A stretch of 64,000 nt of DNA, taken from Candidatus Binatus soli. Lineage in GTDB: Bacteria; Desulfobacterota; Binatia; Binatales; Binataceae. The stretch covers positions 169,242-233,241 of the forward strand of contig DLMJ01000013.1 in NCBI GenBank assembly GCA_002479255.1, in the 5' to 3' direction. The translations under genes and the position numbers were made by a program. The notes beneath the pieces are model-generated. The model had not been told where the DNA came from and did not search any database. It saw only the letters and a program-made list of their open reading frames with translations. Shown here piece by piece: positions 61,640 through 64,000 of this stretch. Position 1 is the first letter of the stretch, and each line of letters opens with the position of its first letter.

Positions 61640-62818
61640 TCACCACTTGAAGGAAAAGGCCTTGTAGCGCCCTTCGCCACGCAGTGCCGACGCGAGATTG
61701 CGTGCCTGTATCTGCACGACGGACTTGAGCTTGTGACGCTGGCCGCGGAAGTTGACCTCGCTTTCCAACCGCTCAAGCACGATCTGCGCAATGGTCCGCC
61801 GGCTTGAATCGGTGAGCATTCCCCCTTGGGTCTCGATCGCACTTCCCTTGCCGAGCGCCGCGATAATCGCGCGATCGACCACCGGCTGGCGGAACTCCTC
61901 GACCATATCGAGGACCAAGGAGGGTTTGCCTGGGCGGTCGACGTGAAGAAAGCCGGCAAACGGTTCCAGGCCAGCGTTCATGATTGCGCCCCAGACCTGC
62001 GTATAAAGCATTCCGTAGCCATAATTGAGCGCGGAGTTGACGGGGTCCGTGGCGCCGCGATGCTCTCTTAGGTCGAACTCGACTTCCTTGGGTAGCAGGA
62101 GCCGGAAGCCGCTCCAGTAATTCCTGCCCGAAGAGCCCTCGATCGCGAGCAATGCCTCGCGAGCCTCGTCGATATTTGAGGCGGAGACTTTCGCGGTGCT
62201 GTTGCGCCCCTTAATTAACCGCATTGCTATTTCCGACAGTTTGGCGAACGCCTCGGGATCGGCGATCTTGAGATACTTGCCGAAGTAGCGAAGCAGGGCG
62301 GCCTGATTGCCGAGCTTGCCACGGACGACCGCCTTGGCGAATTCCACGCCGCGCTCATCGCCATACGCGGCGAGCTGCTCGCGGCGCGTCAGCACTGTGG
62401 CAGTCAGCATCGGCGAGGAAAGCATCGCGAACGGTTTGCCGCCGCGGGTGAGAAAGGAGAGGCGGATTCCGCGCTCGCAGCAGGCTTCGATCAAGTCAGT
62501 GGAGATCGAGACTCCGTTGGACGCAATCACGATATGGCCGACGCGGAAAAGTGGAAGCTCGATTTGATCGCCGGACGATTTAGGTGGTCGAGGCGCGGCA
62601 CCGTTGGCGCCGAGATGCCGGAGCGGTTCAGGCGGATGCTTTTCGCCGTTGGAAGTGACGACGGTGAGAGTGGGACGGTGATTATCGACTCCAAGGGGGA
62701 GGAAGAGCTGTGGACCGCCCTCGATTAGTTCGAGCCTGGGTTTGGGTCCGCGCACGACGAGGCGATCGCCTTTTTTGGCAAGCATCACGCCGTAGTCCGA
62801 AACGATTACGCTGTCCAT
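61640..62818 (-). CDS. cas1: CRISPR-associated integrase Cas1 with an N-terminal insertion
   Basis: This metal-dependent integrase inserts new spacers. The 392-residue protein has Glu227 (AIEGSSGRNYW), His292 (FLHVDRPGKPS) and Asp304 (LVLDMVEEFR), the expected catalytic set. The N-terminal beta domain is interrupted at about residues 36-84 by a Pro/Gly-rich insertion before the IELPLFRVGHIV strand, so it is about 50 residues longer than typical. It follows cas5 after 34 bases. Confidence 0.93.
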   Translation of the reverse strand: MDSVIVSDYGVMLAKKGDRLVVRGPKPRLELIEGGPQLFLPLGVDNHRPTLTVVTSNGEKHPPEPLRHLGANGAAPRPPKSSGDQIELPLFRVGHIVIASNGVSISTDLIEACCERGIRLSFLTRGGKPFAMLSSPMLTATVLTRREQLAAYGDERGVEFAKAVVRGKLGNQAALLRYFGKYLKIADPEAFAKLSEIAMRLIKGRNSTAKVSASNIDEAREALLAIEGSSGRNYWSGFRLLLPKEVEFDLREHRGATDPVNSALNYGYGMLYTQVWGAIMNAGLEPFAGFLHVDRPGKPSLVLDMVEEFRQPVVDRAIIAALGKGSAIETQGGMLTDSSRRTIAQIVLERLESEVNFRGQRHKLKSVVQIQARNLASALRGEGRYKAFSFKW

Positions 62819-62852
62819 GTCTCCCCCTCGCGCGAAGCGCGGCTAGGCGGCT

Positions 62853-63665
62853 CTACTCAGTGCCATAGAGAGTAAAGCCAGGCCCGGTATTCACGACTCC
62901 AACCGGCACAATGGTTTCGATAAATCGCCGATGCCGGTTACGGCGGGGAGCCTTCCGCGTATAGGAACTTAGCATCTCGAGGTCGGCATCCGGACCGAAG
63001 TCATCAAGCGGAACGATATGGGCGCGGGCCGGCGGAGTCCACGTCCCAGTCCGAATGATGGGTTGGGTAAACTCGGATGCGACGTGCCGCGCGCGATAGG
63101 AACGGACGAAGCGCACGAACGATCCTCGTTTGCCGATGTAGCAGATCAGTGGCAGGAGTTGGATCATCTGCCTGGCAAGCAGATCGTCTCCTCTTGCTAA
63201 ATCGAATGCCCATCTGAGAACGCCTTGCAGATGAGCGATTTCACGATAGGCAATAGTGGAGCCATATGGACTCATGGCATTGGGATCGCGGGATTCCTGT
63301 CGCACCTTGACGAAGGTATGCGTCACCACCGCTTTAGGCGTCGGAGCGATCCTCACCTCCACAGGAACCAGATTTCTGAGCAGCAACCCGCATTCAGTGT
63401 CGGCAAAACCAGCCCGAAACGCGGCGTCAACCAGCGCCATCTTGATCGCATATGGCGTTGGAATTACGAGAGTACGCCCGACGGAGCTTGTAGCGAGGCT
63501 GATCTTGAGGGAAAACAGGGCGGTTGGTTCGAATTCCGCAATCAGCCATCGTCCCGGACCGGGAACTCCGGCTATCCCGGTTTCCTGATCCAATTCAGCG
63601 AGGCGAACTGAGCGCGATTCATCATCGGGCGTGTCGGTTTTTGCTTGCGTAGGCATGACTTTCAC
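62853..63665 (-). CDS. Cas5-like Cascade subunit (type I-A character)
   Basis: This 270-residue protein has the RAMP-like Cas5 features: an early strand and P-rich loop leading to VIPTPYAIKMALVDAAFRAG near residue 70, and YIGKRGSFVRF near residue 180, as in Cas5a. Cas5 caps the 5' handle of the crRNA. The GTG start overlaps the cas7 stop by four bases (GTGA). The subtype is inferred from this motif and from neighbouring cas7; a divergent subtype is possible. Confidence 0.7.
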   Translation of the reverse strand: MKVMPTQAKTDTPDDESRSVRLAELDQETGIAGVPGPGRWLIAEFEPTALFSLKISLATSSVGRTLVIPTPYAIKMALVDAAFRAGFADTECGLLLRNLVPVEVRIAPTPKAVVTHTFVKVRQESRDPNAMSPYGSTIAYREIAHLQGVLRWAFDLARGDDLLARQMIQLLPLICYIGKRGSFVRFVRSYRARHVASEFTQPIIRTGTWTPPARAHIVPLDDFGPDADLEMLSSYTRKAPRRNRHRRFIETIVPVGVVNTGPGFTLYGTE

Positions 63666-64000
63666 TCTGGAAGTTCAACTTCGCTGGCGAGATTGGCGAG
63701 AACTTTCACGCCATCGGCGAGGCTTTGGAATTGCGCCACATGCACGCTGCCGGTCTTGATTCCATTCAGGACCTCGGCCGCGCTTTGCATCTGCTCGCGA
63801 TAATCGTGACTGAGCGGGCTTACCGTTGGGGCGGGCAACGAGGTAGCCGATATAGCGACAACACCTTCGCATTTCACGATATGCGGGTTTTGCGTGTTGC
63901 GCTGAGCACCGGCGGGTTTCAACAGCGTAGCGGCGAGGGCATGGATCAGTGCCGTCGCACGCGCCTTTCGCGCCTGTGGACTGTTCCCCGTCAGCACAAG
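63662..64000 (-). CDS. Cas7-like backbone protein (Csa2/DevR family), 5' end beyond the window
   Basis: Only the last 112 residues are visible; the frame runs out of the right edge. The fragment GAQRNTQNPHIVKCEGVVAI and then SLPAPTVSPLSHDYREQM resembles the C-terminal thumb/palm part of Csa2/DevR-type Cas7 proteins, which polymerise along the crRNA. It is coupled to cas5 by a four-base overlap. Effector genes cas8 and cas3 and cas6 would be expected further right. Confidence 0.65.
   Translation of the reverse strand, partial: LVLTGNSPQARKARATALIHALAATLLKPAGAQRNTQNPHIVKCEGVVAISATSLPAPTVSPLSHDYREQMQSAAEVLNGIKTGSVHVAQFQSLADGVKVLANLASEVELPE

Overview
This is a 64-kb piece of a GC-rich bacterial chromosome from a diderm (Gram-negative) organism. 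The evidence is an RND efflux pump with its periplasmic adaptor, an LpxL/HtrB-type lipid acyltransferase, a class A penicillin-binding protein and a lipoprotein. Most of the window is housekeeping or central metabolism with dense, short-spaced gene clusters. No 16S rRNA is present, so the lineage is open. A complete ISC cluster, ethylmalonyl-CoA pathway genes, paired carotenoid-desaturase-like oxidoreductases and many small zinc-ribbon proteins would suit an uncultured delta-like or Binatota-like lineage, but that is inference only.

Layout. 0-8 kb: end of a glutathione S-transferase, a small zinc-ribbon protein, then sugar-nucleotide and envelope genes (glgC, LpxL-like acyltransferase, CPBP protease, SDR, phosphomannomutase, mannose-1-phosphate guanylyltransferase). 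8-12.8 kb: two small unknown or metalloprotease-like genes, an adenosine-specific kinase, and an AT-richer accessory pair (a DGQHR-domain protein plus a 448-residue orphan) beside a truncated HTH antitoxin gene. 12.8-21.5 kb: PBP1B-like enzyme, Kelch lipoprotein, Tat-exported molybdopterin oxidoreductase, trmI, two small Cys-pair proteins, secF without secD, and a GNAT acetyltransferase. 21.5-27.3 kb: iscS-iscU-iscA-hscB-hscA-iscX behind two tandem promoters that carry the same operator-like motif, closing with two perfect hairpins. 27.3-33 kb: zinc-ribbon membrane protein, ArnT/PMT-like glycosyltransferase, large FAD/Fe-S dehydrogenase. 32.5-38 kb: ethylmalonyl-CoA pathway genes, namely crotonyl-CoA carboxylase/reductase and a MaoC/acyl-CoA dehydrogenase/MaoC/malyl-CoA-lyase-like operon. 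38-39.2 kb: tRNA-Asp, rplM, rpsI. 39.3-43.3 kb: FecR protein, secreted protein, CHASE2-adenylate cyclase. 43.3-53.2 kb: argC, RND pump and adaptor, an acetolactate decarboxylase with an N-terminal ribbon-helix-helix domain, LOG protein, MFS transporter, acyl-CoA dehydrogenase. 53.2-58.4 kb: a tandem pair of 115-residue paralogues, a tandem pair of CrtI-like FAD oxidoreductases with a MerR regulator, and a divergent cupin.

58.4 kb to the right edge looks like an integrated island. It opens with the 3' part of a tRNA-Val (a typical integration scar). Next comes an AbiEi/AbiEii-type toxin-antitoxin operon with a probably leaderless promoter. Then follow a three-repeat CRISPR array and a minus-strand cas7-cas5-cas1-cas2-cas4 operon of type I-A character that runs out of the window. 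The most promising material for new biology is the DGQHR/orphan pair, the RHH-acetolactate decarboxylase fusion, the Isc operator, the split mesaconyl-CoA-hydratase-like genes, the CrtI/MerR/cupin locus and the tRNA-bounded CRISPR island.
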